From Clostridium celatum DSM 1785 (lineage in GTDB: Bacteria > Bacillota > Clostridia > Clostridiales > Clostridiaceae), in NCBI RefSeq assembly GCF_000320405.1, contig NZ_KB291650.1, positions 124,001 to 188,000 on the forward strand: a stretch of DNA of 64,000 bases, in the 5' to 3' direction. Under the pieces are notes generated by a model. It was not told where the DNA came from. It made no database searches and saw only the letters and a list, made by a program, of their open reading frames with translations. This document shows, one piece after another, positions 53,105-62,073 of this stretch (its first letter is position 1; each line of letters starts with the position of its first letter). Made by a program: the position numbers and the translations under genes.

Positions 53105-53977
53105 GTGTTTAAAGTTATAGAAAAAACAAAAATTTGGTTTTCAATATCCCTAGCAATTATTTTAATTGGATCAATTTTTATGTTCACTAGAGGATTAAAC
53201 TTTGGTATTGACTTTAAGGGTGGTACTAAGCTTGTAGTTGAGCTTGGTGAAAATTTTAATAAAGTTGAGGCTGATGAAATAGTAAAGCAATATGCACCAA
53301 ATGCTGTTACAAAAACAGTAGAAAAAACTCAATATGAAATTAAGGCTAAAGATTTAGATGAAACTCAAAGTGCAGAAGTTTTCAATGCATTAAAGGAAAA
53401 GTATTCTTTAGAAGATTCAGCATTAGTTACACAAACTCAAGTTGGAGCTTCTGTAGGTAAAGAATTAACACGAAATGCAATTGTAGCTATTTTAATAGCT
53501 TGTATTGCAATGCTTATATATGTAGCTATAAGATTTGAATTTGCTTTTGGTGTAGCTGCAATTCTTGCATTAGTACATGATGTATTAATTACAATATCTG
53601 TATATGCAATATTTGATATTCCAGTAAATACACCATTTATTGCAGCTATATTAACTATAGTTGGTTATTCAATAAATGATACAATTGTTATATTTGATAG
53701 AATAAGAGAAAATGTTCGTTCAATGAGAAGAAAAACACCAACTGAAATTGCTAATATAAGTATTAATAAGACTTTAGCAAGATCTATTAATACATCATTA
53801 ACAACATTGATTATAATTGGTGCTGTTAATATATTTGTACCAACAGTAAGAGAATTCTCATTACCATTATTAGTAGGGATTGCAGTAGGTGCATATTCTT
53901 CAATATTTATAGCTGCACCTATTTGGGTAATATTAAAAGGAAAGAAAAAATCTAAAAAAAGTGTAAAAGCTGCTTAA
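53105..53977 (+). CDS. secF: Protein translocase subunit SecF
   Basis: 290-residue partner of SecD. TRGLNFGIDFKGGTKLVVEL is the D1 motif; the bundle includes ILTIVGYSINDTIVIFDRIREN and SINTSLTTLIIIGAVNIF. It starts at GTG 53105 with AGAGGGGG inside the end of secD. Last gene of the secDF operon, followed by a strong terminator. Confidence 0.96.
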   Translation: MFKVIEKTKIWFSISLAIILIGSIFMFTRGLNFGIDFKGGTKLVVELGENFNKVEADEIVKQYAPNAVTKTVEKTQYEIKAKDLDETQSAEVFNALKEKYSLEDSALVTQTQVGASVGKELTRNAIVAILIACIAMLIYVAIRFEFAFGVAAILALVHDVLITISVYAIFDIPVNTPFIAAILTIVGYSINDTIVIFDRIRENVRSMRRKTPTEIANISINKTLARSINTSLTTLIIIGAVNIFVPTVREFSLPLLVGIAVGAYSSIFIAAPIWVILKGKKKSKKSVKAA

Positions 53978-53990
53978 GAGTTATAAATAG

Positions 53991-54024
53991 AAAAAAGAAC
54001 CGTTAAAAATGACGGTTCTTTTTT
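53991..54024 (+). terminator. secDF terminator
   Basis: Perfect 13-bp stem (53991-54003 with 54012-54024), GC-rich core GAACCGT/ACGGTTC, followed by T. 54025-54290 is AT-rich with no other feature. Confidence 0.92.
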
Positions 54025-54310
54025 TGTGCTACTAAGTAATTAAAGTATATCTATTACAAATATAAAAATATTAAAGTAAATAATAAAAGAAAGATATATA
54101 TTTCATTAAAATGACAAAAATAAAATTATTTTTTAAAAATGTTTATATATGATTTAAATATAAACAATAAAATATCAAAAAATGATGAAAATAGCAATGA
54201 AAAATAAGAAAAATATTATAACTTACAAGAGTTTTGCAGAAAACATTTGTAATATAGATAATTATACATTATAATATAAATGTTTTCTTATTATTGTGGA
54301 GGAGTTTGTC

Positions 54311-55165
54311 ATGCGTAAGTTTTGGGAAAGTATATATGGTCCAAATTACATAACTGGATATAATCCCTTTATACTTAAAGATATGAATAAAGCAATAGAA
54401 CGTATGGTATCAGCAATTAATAATAGAAAAAAGATTGTTGTTTATGGGATACCAAATGTAGATGGATTATGTGCTATTTCATCCCTGATACTGGTTTTGA
54501 AATATTTAAATGCAGATATTGAATACGTAGTCCATGACGATTCTTTAAATAAATCGAAAATTTCCTCAAAGGATATAATAAATAATGTTCATTTTTTAGG
54601 TGGCGAGTTACTTATTACTTTAGGAATTGGTTTAAAATCAAAAGAAGAAGAGCAGCTTTTAAATAGTCTTGGTATAGATTTGATAGTTATAGAAAATATA
54701 GACACGAAATATGATGGTGATTACATATACATAAACCCTAATCAAAAGGGATGTCAATATAGATATAAAGACCTATCAATAAGTGGATTAACATTTAAGT
54801 TAATGCAAGCAATTGCAATTTATTATAATGTTAAAAGTATCAATAAGTATTTGGACTTAATTTTAATAGGTGAAAAATGGGCAAATGTGCCTAAAAAAGG
54901 TGAAAATGGTGTTATATTTAAAGAGGGAAAGAGATTTTTAGGAAATACTAATAATAATGGTTTAAGGTCAATTATGGATGCATACAATATGAATGAGATA
55001 AGTGATGATTCTATTAATAAAATAATAGAAGTTATTACACCAACTATTAATGTGGTAACAATGATGGATAATGCAAGAATAATAATTGAACTTTTAATCA
55101 CTAATAGAAAAGAGAGAGCAGAACAAATAACAAAATATTTAAATAAATCAAAATTAAATGTATAA
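54311..55165 (+). CDS. RecJ-like DHH-family protein lacking the catalytic motifs
   Basis: 284-residue protein at the position usually held by recJ between secF and apt. The fold pattern of the RecJ DHH domain is followed, but the metal ligands are gone: YGIPNVDG (45-52) for YGDYDVDG, LITLGIGL (101-108) for LITVDCGI, VIENIDT (126-132) for VTDHH, and GEKWANVP (187-194) for GTIADVVP. INPNQKGCQYRYKDLSISG is well kept. The DHHA1 and OB domains of full RecJ are missing. It is therefore probably a non-catalytic, DNA-binding or partner protein. ATG 54311 after TGGAGGAG; an in-frame GTG at 54296 overlaps that site. apt follows after 32 bp. Confidence 0.75.
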   Translation: MRKFWESIYGPNYITGYNPFILKDMNKAIERMVSAINNRKKIVVYGIPNVDGLCAISSLILVLKYLNADIEYVVHDDSLNKSKISSKDIINNVHFLGGELLITLGIGLKSKEEEQLLNSLGIDLIVIENIDTKYDGDYIYINPNQKGCQYRYKDLSISGLTFKLMQAIAIYYNVKSINKYLDLILIGEKWANVPKKGENGVIFKEGKRFLGNTNNNGLRSIMDAYNMNEISDDSINKIIEVITPTINVVTMMDNARIIIELLITNRKERAEQITKYLNKSKLNV

Positions 55166-55197
55166 TAAATATATGAATGGTAAATGGAGGATTATAT

Positions 55198-55716
55198 ATG
55201 GATCTTAAAGAAAAAATAAGAATAATAGAAAACTTTCCAAAAGAAGGAATTAGCTTTAAGGACATTACAACATTAATAGCTGATGGTGAAGCTTTTAGAT
55301 ATTCTATAGATAAGATAGTTGAACATTTAAAAGATAAAAATGTAGATTTAATTTTAGGGCCAGAAGCAAGAGGATTTATATTTGGGGTACCTGTTGCGTA
55401 TGCAATGGGAATTGGTTTTGTACCAGTTAGAAAAAAAGGAAAGTTACCTTATGAAACAGTTTCTGTAAGCTATGACTTAGAATATGGAACAGATGTATTA
55501 GAAATTCATAAGGATTCAATTAAAAAAGGTCAAAGAGTTGCAATAGTTGATGACTTATTAGCAACAGGTGGAACTATAGAGGCTGTTACAAGACTTGTAG
55601 AAGAAGCTGGTGGAGAAGTAGTTGCATTAGACTTTGCAATAGAATTAACGGAGTTAAAAGGAAGAGAAAAATTAAAGGGTTATGAAGTTATGTCACTAGT
55701 TAAATATGATATTTAA
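55198..55716 (+). CDS. apt: Adenine phosphoribosyltransferase
   Basis: 172-residue purine-salvage enzyme (adenine + PRPP to AMP). It begins [55 protein letters not shown] and the PRPP loop [16 protein letters not shown] are diagnostic. ATG 55198 is chosen since GGAGG (55186-55190 region) precedes it; the frame is open upstream to 55177. It probably shares a transcript with the RecJ-like gene. Confidence 0.96.
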   Translation: MDLKEKIRIIENFPKEGISFKDITTLIADGEAFRYSIDKIVEHLKDKNVDLILGPEARGFIFGVPVAYAMGIGFVPVRKKGKLPYETVSVSYDLEYGTDVLEIHKDSIKKGQRVAIVDDLLATGGTIEAVTRLVEEAGGEVVALDFAIELTELKGREKLKGYEVMSLVKYDI

Positions 55717-55760
55717 CTTATTGAAATACCTTTATTTTTAATATATAATAAATGTAATGG

Positions 55761-55783
55761 TGGCTGGTTTATTTAACCAGCCA
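55761..55783 (+). terminator. apt terminator
   Basis: 9-bp GC-rich stem TGGCTGGTT/AACCAGCCA (55761-55769 with 55775-55783), followed by a weak T-rich tail. Confidence 0.65.
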
Positions 55784-55796
55784 TTGATTTTAAGTA

Positions 55797-55925
55797 AGAT
55801 TCCAAATTTTCAGTTTGGATAATGGAAGTTAGTTTAAACTTTCTAAATTGAAATTTGGAAAGTTAAAGTTACACGCTGTAAACATCTTTAAAGATAGAAA
55901 AAGATGTTTAATTTAACTAAGAGTA
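55797..55925. other. Hairpin-rich leader upstream of relA
   Basis: Three small inverted repeats lie in the 270-bp space before relA: CCAAA/TTTGG near 55802-55820, AACTTTC..GAAAGTT near 55838-55866, and AACATCTTT/AAAGATGTT near 55880-55911. Part of the middle one resembles the AATTTGG hairpin near 11440 before hflX. It could be a relA leader; no known riboswitch is recognised. Confidence 0.4.
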
Positions 55926-56056
55926 TGAAATTAAATCTTAATTAAAGTGATATTATAGATTAAAATTTACTAAGCTTAACGTATACATTAAAGAATAGAA
56001 GAATGTTTCGTTGAGAGTAATATTATTTTAATATTTATTTATAAAGGAGAGTCCGA

Positions 56057-58240
56057 ATGGTAGAGGTGTTGCTAGAGAAAATAAGAGAAAATTGTACCAA
56101 TGTTGATTTAAACATTGTAAAAAAAGCTTATAATCTTGCATTTGAAGCTCATAAAGAACAAAAGCGTGAGTCAGGAGAGCCATATATTATTCATCCTATA
56201 GAAGTTGCAACTATTTTGGCGGAATTAGGAATGGATACAAGCACTATAGTTGCGGGATTATTACACGATGTAATAGAAGATACAGATTATACATATGAGG
56301 ATATTAAAAATATTTTTAGTGAAGAAATAGCTAATTTAGTAAGTGGAGTAACTAAAATTACTAAAATGGAATATAAGTCTAAAGAAGAGCAACAAGCAGA
56401 TAATTTTAGAAAAATGTTACTTGCTATGGCTAATGATATTAGAGTAATCATTATAAAATTAGCGGATAGATTACATAATATGAGAACGCTAAAATATATG
56501 AGTAAGGAAAAGCAAAAGAAAACAGCAAAAGAGACATTAGATATTTATGCTCCACTTGCTCATAGGCTAGGTATTTCAAAGGTAAAGTGGGAATTAGAGG
56601 ATCTTTGCTTTAGATATCTTCATGAAGAGGAATATTATGATTTAGTTAAGCAAATAGCAGAAAAAAGGGTAGAAAGAGAGACGTATATTGCTAAAACAAT
56701 AAAGGATTTATACGAAAAGTTAGATGAGGCTGGTATAGATTCTGATATAGATGGACGTCCAAAGCATTTTTATAGTATCTATAGAAAAATGGTAACTAAA
56801 AATAAGAGTATTGAGCAAATATTCGATTTGACTGCTATTAGAATACTTGTAAATTCTGTTAAGGACTGCTATGAGGTTTTAGGTGTAGTACATACAATTT
56901 ATAAACCAATTCCAGGTAGATTTAAAGATTATATAGCTATGCCAAAGCCAAATATGTATCAATCATTACATACAACAGTAATTGGACCTCAAGGTAAGAC
57001 TTTTGAAATTCAAATAAGAACATTTGAAATGCATAAAACTGCTGAATACGGTATAGCAGCTCACTGGAAATATAAAGAGGGAGATTCAGGAGATAATAAG
57101 GAAAAGTCATTTGAAAATAAATTAGTTTGGCTTAGAGATATGCTTGAGTGGCAAAAGGAAACATCAGATGCAGAAGAGTTTATGGAAGGGTTTAAAATTA
57201 ATTTATTTACTGATGAAATATTTTTATTTACACCAAAAGGAGTTGTAATAGACTTACCAAATGGAGCAACACCAATAGACTTTGCATACAGAATTCATAC
57301 AGATGTAGGAAACAAATGTGTTGGTGCAAAAGTTAATGGTAAAATTGTACCACTTGATTATAAGTTAAAAACAGGTCAAATAGTTGAAATATTAACATCT
57401 AATAATTCTAAGGGACCTAACATGGATTGGCTTAGTATTGCGAAAAGCAATCAAGCCAAAAGTAAGATAAGAGCATGGTTTAAGAAAGCAAAAAAAGAAG
57501 AAAATATAAATAAAGGTAAAGAGTTATTTGAAAAAGAACTTAAAAAACAAGCCGTTCATTATGCAGATATAGCTAAGGGTGAAACTTATGAAAAGTTTAT
57601 AAAGAGATATAATGTTAATTCTATGGAAGATTTATATGCTTTAGTTGGTCTTGGTGCTGTAGTTGCATCCTCATTTATTGCAAAATTAAAAGAAGAAAAT
57701 TTATCTAAAGACGATAAGAGCCATGTTGAAAATTTAAGTAAAGCTATTGAAGAAAATATATCAAAGAATGCTAAGAAGAGAAAAGAAAGCAATTTTGGAA
57801 TTACAGTAAAAGGTGAAGATAACTTAATGGTTAGATTTGCAAAGTGTTGTAATCCCGTACCTGGTGATGATGTTCTAGGTTACATTACAAAGGGAAGAGG
57901 AGTTTCCGTCCATAGAAAAGATTGTAGTAACTTAAAAAATCTTATAAAAGAAGATGGAGACAAGGTTGTTGAAGTAGCATGGGGTACAGCTAAAGGAATG
58001 GCATATATGGCTGAAATTCAAGTTAAGGCTGATGATAGATCAGGAGTTTTAGCAGATATTATGAATATTATTATGGAAAGTAAGTTGCCTTTAAATGCTT
58101 TAAATGCAAAATCAGCTAAAGGAAATCTTGCATATGTAAATATAAAGATAAAAATAGACACCATAGAACAATTAAAAGAATTAATGAGAAAAATTAGAAA
58201 ATTAAATGGAGTTATGGATGTTTATAGAATGAATAATTAA
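56057..58240 (+). CDS. relA: Bifunctional (p)ppGpp synthetase/hydrolase RelA/SpoT
   Basis: 727-residue stringent-response enzyme. The HD hydrolase domain (about 25-180) has LLHDVIEDT and KLADRLHNMRT. The synthetase domain (about 230-340) has GRFKDYIAMPKPNMYQSLHT, with the RxKD motif of bifunctional enzymes. TGS (about 390-450), a zinc-finger-like CCNPVPGDD segment near 600 and a C-terminal ACT domain (about 650-727) follow. All catalytic segments are intact. ATG after AAAGGAGAG. dtd follows after 12 bp. Confidence 0.97.
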   Translation: MVEVLLEKIRENCTNVDLNIVKKAYNLAFEAHKEQKRESGEPYIIHPIEVATILAELGMDTSTIVAGLLHDVIEDTDYTYEDIKNIFSEEIANLVSGVTKITKMEYKSKEEQQADNFRKMLLAMANDIRVIIIKLADRLHNMRTLKYMSKEKQKKTAKETLDIYAPLAHRLGISKVKWELEDLCFRYLHEEEYYDLVKQIAEKRVERETYIAKTIKDLYEKLDEAGIDSDIDGRPKHFYSIYRKMVTKNKSIEQIFDLTAIRILVNSVKDCYEVLGVVHTIYKPIPGRFKDYIAMPKPNMYQSLHTTVIGPQGKTFEIQIRTFEMHKTAEYGIAAHWKYKEGDSGDNKEKSFENKLVWLRDMLEWQKETSDAEEFMEGFKINLFTDEIFLFTPKGVVIDLPNGATPIDFAYRIHTDVGNKCVGAKVNGKIVPLDYKLKTGQIVEILTSNNSKGPNMDWLSIAKSNQAKSKIRAWFKKAKKEENINKGKELFEKELKKQAVHYADIAKGETYEKFIKRYNVNSMEDLYALVGLGAVVASSFIAKLKEENLSKDDKSHVENLSKAIEENISKNAKKRKESNFGITVKGEDNLMVRFAKCCNPVPGDDVLGYITKGRGVSVHRKDCSNLKNLIKEDGDKVVEVAWGTAKGMAYMAEIQVKADDRSGVLADIMNIIMESKLPLNALNAKSAKGNLAYVNIKIKIDTIEQLKELMRKIRKLNGVMDVYRMNN

Positions 58241-58252
58241 AGGATGGTATAA

Positions 58253-58702
58253 ATGAGAGCAGTAGTACAAAGAGTAACCTATTCCAGTGTAAAAGTTGAT
58301 GGTGAAATTGTAGGTGAAATAAATAAGGGATTTAATGTACTGTTAGGAATTTCAAAGGAAGACACTGAAGAAGATATGAAGTATATTAAAGATAAGATAA
58401 TAAATCTTAGAGTTTTTAATGATGAAAATGATAAAATGAATTTATCATTATTAGATGTTAAAGGTGAACTTCTTTTAATATCACAATTTACTTTGTATGG
58501 AGATGCAAGAAAAGGTAGAAGACCTAACTTTATGAATGCTTTAGGTGGAGATGAAGCTAGAAAGTTTTATGAAAAGTTTATTGAAATGATGAAGGATACA
58601 GGATTAAAAGTTCAAACAGGAATTTTTGGTGCAGATATGAAAGTTGATATTAAAAATGATGGACCTGTCACTATACTTTTAGATAGTAGTAGAAATTTTT
58701 AG
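58253..58702 (+). CDS. dtd: D-aminoacyl-tRNA deacylase
   Basis: 149-residue homodimeric proofreading enzyme that removes D-amino acids (and glycine from tRNA-Ala). [18 protein letters not shown], the [17 protein letters not shown] active-site segment and the C-terminal DGPVTILLD (Gly-cisPro-like loop) are all canonical. ATG after AAGGATGG. Part of relA-dtd-MBL-hemZ-hisS-aspS. Confidence 0.96.
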   Translation: MRAVVQRVTYSSVKVDGEIVGEINKGFNVLLGISKEDTEEDMKYIKDKIINLRVFNDENDKMNLSLLDVKGELLLISQFTLYGDARKGRRPNFMNALGGDEARKFYEKFIEMMKDTGLKVQTGIFGADMKVDIKNDGPVTILLDSSRNF

Positions 58703-58737
58703 TTATAATTTAATATATCAATGGATGAGGTGAAAAT

Positions 58738-59355
58738 ATGATAATAAAGACATATCCTATTGGAGTTTATGAAGAAAATATTTATGTTTTAATAGATGAA
58801 AACTCAAAAGATGCTTGTATAGTAGATCCAGGTGGGAATGGAGAGTTATTAATTAAAAACATTGAAGAGTTAAACTGTAATATTAAATATATATTATTGA
58901 CTCATGGGCATTTTGATCATGTTGAAGCATTAAATGAAGTTTATGAAAAGTTTAAAGCACCTATTTATATAAATGAAAATGAAATATATTTTATGAAAAC
59001 TGATAAAACTGTTTTTGGAAATGTTCCAAAAGAATATAACATAGTAAAGGATGGAGACACTTTACCTTTTGGTGATGATGCTATAAAATGTATTCACACA
59101 CCAGGTCATACTAAAGGTGGAATGTGTTATCTTTACAAAGATGTTATATTTACAGGAGATACTTTGTTTAAAGGGTCAGTAGGAAGAAGTGACTTTATAG
59201 GTGGAGATTTCAATGAACTTATAAAATCAATTAAAACTAAATTGTTGGTTTTAGATAAAGATATTAAGGTTTATCCAGGACATATGGAACCTTCAAGTAT
59301 TGGATTTGAAAAATTAAGAAATCCTTTCTTACAAGATGAGTTTGAGATTTTTTAA
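58738..59355 (+). CDS. MBL-fold metallohydrolase (glyoxalase II-like)
   Basis: 205-residue single-domain metallo-beta-lactamase-fold hydrolase. Zinc ligands: THGHFDHV, HTPGHTKGG, FTGDTLF and VYPGHM. The family includes hydroxyacylglutathione-hydrolase-like enzymes, but clostridia lack glutathione, so the real thioester substrate is unknown. It is conserved in this operon position in clostridia. ATG after GATGAGGTG. Confidence 0.92.
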   Translation: MIIKTYPIGVYEENIYVLIDENSKDACIVDPGGNGELLIKNIEELNCNIKYILLTHGHFDHVEALNEVYEKFKAPIYINENEIYFMKTDKTVFGNVPKEYNIVKDGDTLPFGDDAIKCIHTPGHTKGGMCYLYKDVIFTGDTLFKGSVGRSDFIGGDFNELIKSIKTKLLVLDKDIKVYPGHMEPSSIGFEKLRNPFLQDEFEIF

Positions 59356-59369
59356 ATAAAGGAGAAATC

Positions 59370-60803
59370 ATGGAAATAAAAATTAAATTAAATGAGATGA
59401 AATATAGATATGACGTATATCAAATGTTTAATATTTATTTTCCATTAGATGAAATTAAATTTTTAGATGATGGAGATTATATTGTTAATATTTTAGAAAA
59501 TAAGATAGAATTTATTAATAATGAATATTATAATGAATCTAGTATTTCTGAAAATATTAAAGAAGACATTAAAAGATTAGTATTTTCTTCATTAAAAGAG
59601 ATTACAAAAGAAGAATATCCATGGGGAATTTTAGTAGGAATAAGGCCTTCTAAAATAGCACTTAAATATTTAGAAGAAGGAAAATCAGAAGAAGAAATTA
59701 TTGAAATTTTTAAGGTTAAACATTTAGCATCAGAAGAAAAAGCCAGATTATGTATAGAAATTGCAAAAACAGAAGAAAGTTTTGTAAATAAGGACTCTAG
59801 AAGTATTGCAATTTATATTGGAATGGCATTTTGTCCTACAAGATGTTTTTACTGTTCCTTTGCAGCTAATCCTATAATGGGTAATAAAAAGTTAGTTACT
59901 TCTTATTTAGAAGCATTAATATATGAAATTAGAGAAATGAAGAAATATATTAATGAAAGAAAGCTTAATATAGAATCTGTATACTTTGGTGGAGGAACAC
60001 CTACTGCAGTAAATAATGAAGAATTTGAAATAGTAATGAAAGAGGCTTTTGAAGCTTTTGTTAAAGATAAAAATATAAAGGAATTTACTGTTGAATGTGG
60101 AAGACCAGATAGTATTACCAAAGAAAAACTTCAAACAATGAAAAATTATAATGTTACGAGAATTAGTATAAATCCTCAAACTATGAATGATGAAACATTA
60201 AAAATTATAGGAAGAGGTCATAATTCAAGTGATGTAGTAGAAAAATTTAATTTAGCAAGAAGTATGGGCTTTAATGATATAAATATGGATATGATTATAG
60301 GACTTCCAGGAGAAGGAATAAAAGAAGTACTTCATACAAAAGAAGAAATATTAAAAATGCAGCCAGATAGTTTAACTGTTCATGGATTATCTTTAAAGAG
60401 AGCTTCAATTCTTTATGAAAACTTTGTTCTAAAAAAAGGAATACAAGTTAAAAAACAAAAAGAATTAGCCCAAATGTATGACGAAAGTAGAATTTTATCT
60501 AGAGAATTAGGGTTAAAACCTTATTATATGTATCGTCAAAAAAATATGGTTGGAAATATGGAGAACTTAGGTTATTCTAGAGAAGGCGCAGAATGTATTT
60601 ATAATATTCAAATGATAGAAGATAAGCAAACTATTATTGCTTTAGGTGCGGATGCTGTTTCTAAAGTTGTTTTCTTAGATGAAAATAGAATAGAAAGATT
60701 TGCAAATATCAAAGATGTTAGAGAATACGTTAATAGAATAGAAGAAATGGTAGAGGGTAAAAAGAGATTATTAGATACCCTATACTTAAAAGAGGAGGAA
60801 TAA
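59370..60803 (+). CDS. hemZ: Radical SAM coproporphyrinogen dehydrogenase-like protein HemZ
   Basis: 477-residue radical SAM protein. The cluster-binding motif is CPTRCFYCSF (CxxxCxxC) near residue 155, followed by SVYFGGGTPTAV, TVECGRPDSIT and NMDMIIGLPGE. It has an N-terminal about 140-residue extension typical of HemZ compared with HemN. HemZ was proposed to oxidise coproporphyrinogen III without oxygen, but clostridial HemZ lies outside heme operons and may do something else. ATG after AAAGGAG. It ends five bases before hisS. Confidence 0.9.
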   Translation: MEIKIKLNEMKYRYDVYQMFNIYFPLDEIKFLDDGDYIVNILENKIEFINNEYYNESSISENIKEDIKRLVFSSLKEITKEEYPWGILVGIRPSKIALKYLEEGKSEEEIIEIFKVKHLASEEKARLCIEIAKTEESFVNKDSRSIAIYIGMAFCPTRCFYCSFAANPIMGNKKLVTSYLEALIYEIREMKKYINERKLNIESVYFGGGTPTAVNNEEFEIVMKEAFEAFVKDKNIKEFTVECGRPDSITKEKLQTMKNYNVTRISINPQTMNDETLKIIGRGHNSSDVVEKFNLARSMGFNDINMDMIIGLPGEGIKEVLHTKEEILKMQPDSLTVHGLSLKRASILYENFVLKKGIQVKKQKELAQMYDESRILSRELGLKPYYMYRQKNMVGNMENLGYSREGAECIYNIQMIEDKQTIIALGADAVSKVVFLDENRIERFANIKDVREYVNRIEEMVEGKKRLLDTLYLKEEE

Positions 60804-60807
60804 TTAG

Positions 60808-62055
60808 ATGGAAATGCAAGCACCTAAGGGTACTAAAGATATGTTACCACAAGATGCATATAAGTGGAATTTTGTTGAAAAAACATTTAGAGATGTAGCA
60901 AAATATTATGGAATGAGAGAAATTAGGACTCCTATGTTTGAACATACTGAACTATTTGCAAGAGGTGTCGGAGATACTACTGATATAGTTCAAAAGGAAA
61001 TGTATACTTTTAATGACAAAGGTAATAGAAGTATAACATTGAAGCCAGAAGGAACAGCAGGGGCAGGAAGAGCTTTTATAGAAAGTAGATTATTTAATGA
61101 AGCACAACCAACAAAGCTTTATTACATAACTCCATGTTTTAGATATGAAAATGTTCAAAAAGGTAGATTTAGACAATTCCATCAATTCGGAACAGAAGTG
61201 TATGGTTCTAAAGAACCTTCAATGGATGCAGAAGTTATAGCTTTAGCGATGCAAGTTTTAAAAACTTTAGGACTTCAAAGTTTAAGCTTAAATATAAATA
61301 ATTTAGGATGCCCAAGTTGTAGACCAAAATATAATGAAGCACTTAAAAATTATTTAAAAGAAAATTATGATAATTTATGTCCATTATGTCAATCAAGATT
61401 TGAAAAAAATCCAATGAGAATCTTAGATTGTAAGGAAAAGAAATGTAAGGAAATAACTAAAAATGCTCCTATAATATTAGATTATATGTGCGAAGAGTGT
61501 GATACTCACTTTGATGCTGTTAAGAAATATTTAACTGCATTAAATATTCCATATACAGTTGATCCAGGTATAGTAAGAGGATTAGACTATTATACTAAGA
61601 CAATATTCGAAATTTTAAATGACGAGTTCACTGTTTGTGGTGGTGGAAGATATGATAAGCTTATAGAAGAATTAGGCGGTCCTGAAATGCCAGCTGTAGG
61701 ATTTGGTATGGGAATTGAAAGACTTATCATGATATTAGAAAAAGAAGGCATAGAAATTCCAAATGAAAATCTTTTTGATTTATATATTGGAGCTAGAGGT
61801 GATGAAGCCAAATTTGCTGCATTTACTTTAGCTAATAAATTAAGAGAAGTTGGAATTAAAACAGAAGTAAATCATATGGGTAGAAGTGTAAAAGCTGAAA
61901 TGAAATATGCAAATAAAATTGGTGCAGCATTTACAACTATTTTAGGTGATGACGAACTTCAAAATAAAGTAATTAAGCTTAAAAGAATGAGCGATGGAGA
62001 ACAATTTGAAGTAAGTTTAGATAATATACAAGAAATAGCTAATGCTATTAAATAG
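60808..62055 (+). CDS. hisS: Histidyl-tRNA synthetase
   Basis: 415-residue class II synthetase. Motif 1 around [19 protein letters not shown], motif 2 [19 protein letters not shown], the HisA motif [15 protein letters not shown] and motif 3 [11 protein letters not shown] are present; the anticodon-binding domain is at about 325-415. A Cys-rich insertion ([25 protein letters not shown]) is usual in Gram-positive HisS. ATG after GAGGAGG. aspS follows after 18 bp, the common Firmicute pair. Confidence 0.97.
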   Translation: MEMQAPKGTKDMLPQDAYKWNFVEKTFRDVAKYYGMREIRTPMFEHTELFARGVGDTTDIVQKEMYTFNDKGNRSITLKPEGTAGAGRAFIESRLFNEAQPTKLYYITPCFRYENVQKGRFRQFHQFGTEVYGSKEPSMDAEVIALAMQVLKTLGLQSLSLNINNLGCPSCRPKYNEALKNYLKENYDNLCPLCQSRFEKNPMRILDCKEKKCKEITKNAPIILDYMCEECDTHFDAVKKYLTALNIPYTVDPGIVRGLDYYTKTIFEILNDEFTVCGGGRYDKLIEELGGPEMPAVGFGMGIERLIMILEKEGIEIPNENLFDLYIGARGDEAKFAAFTLANKLREVGIKTEVNHMGRSVKAEMKYANKIGAAFTTILGDDELQNKVIKLKRMSDGEQFEVSLDNIQEIANAIK

Positions 62056-62073
62056 TGAGGAGGAAGTTTTACC

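Noticed and set aside
55797-55925. T-box or known riboswitch upstream of relA
   Set aside because: No T-box sequence, specifier loop or other known aptamer core could be recognised; only simple hairpins.
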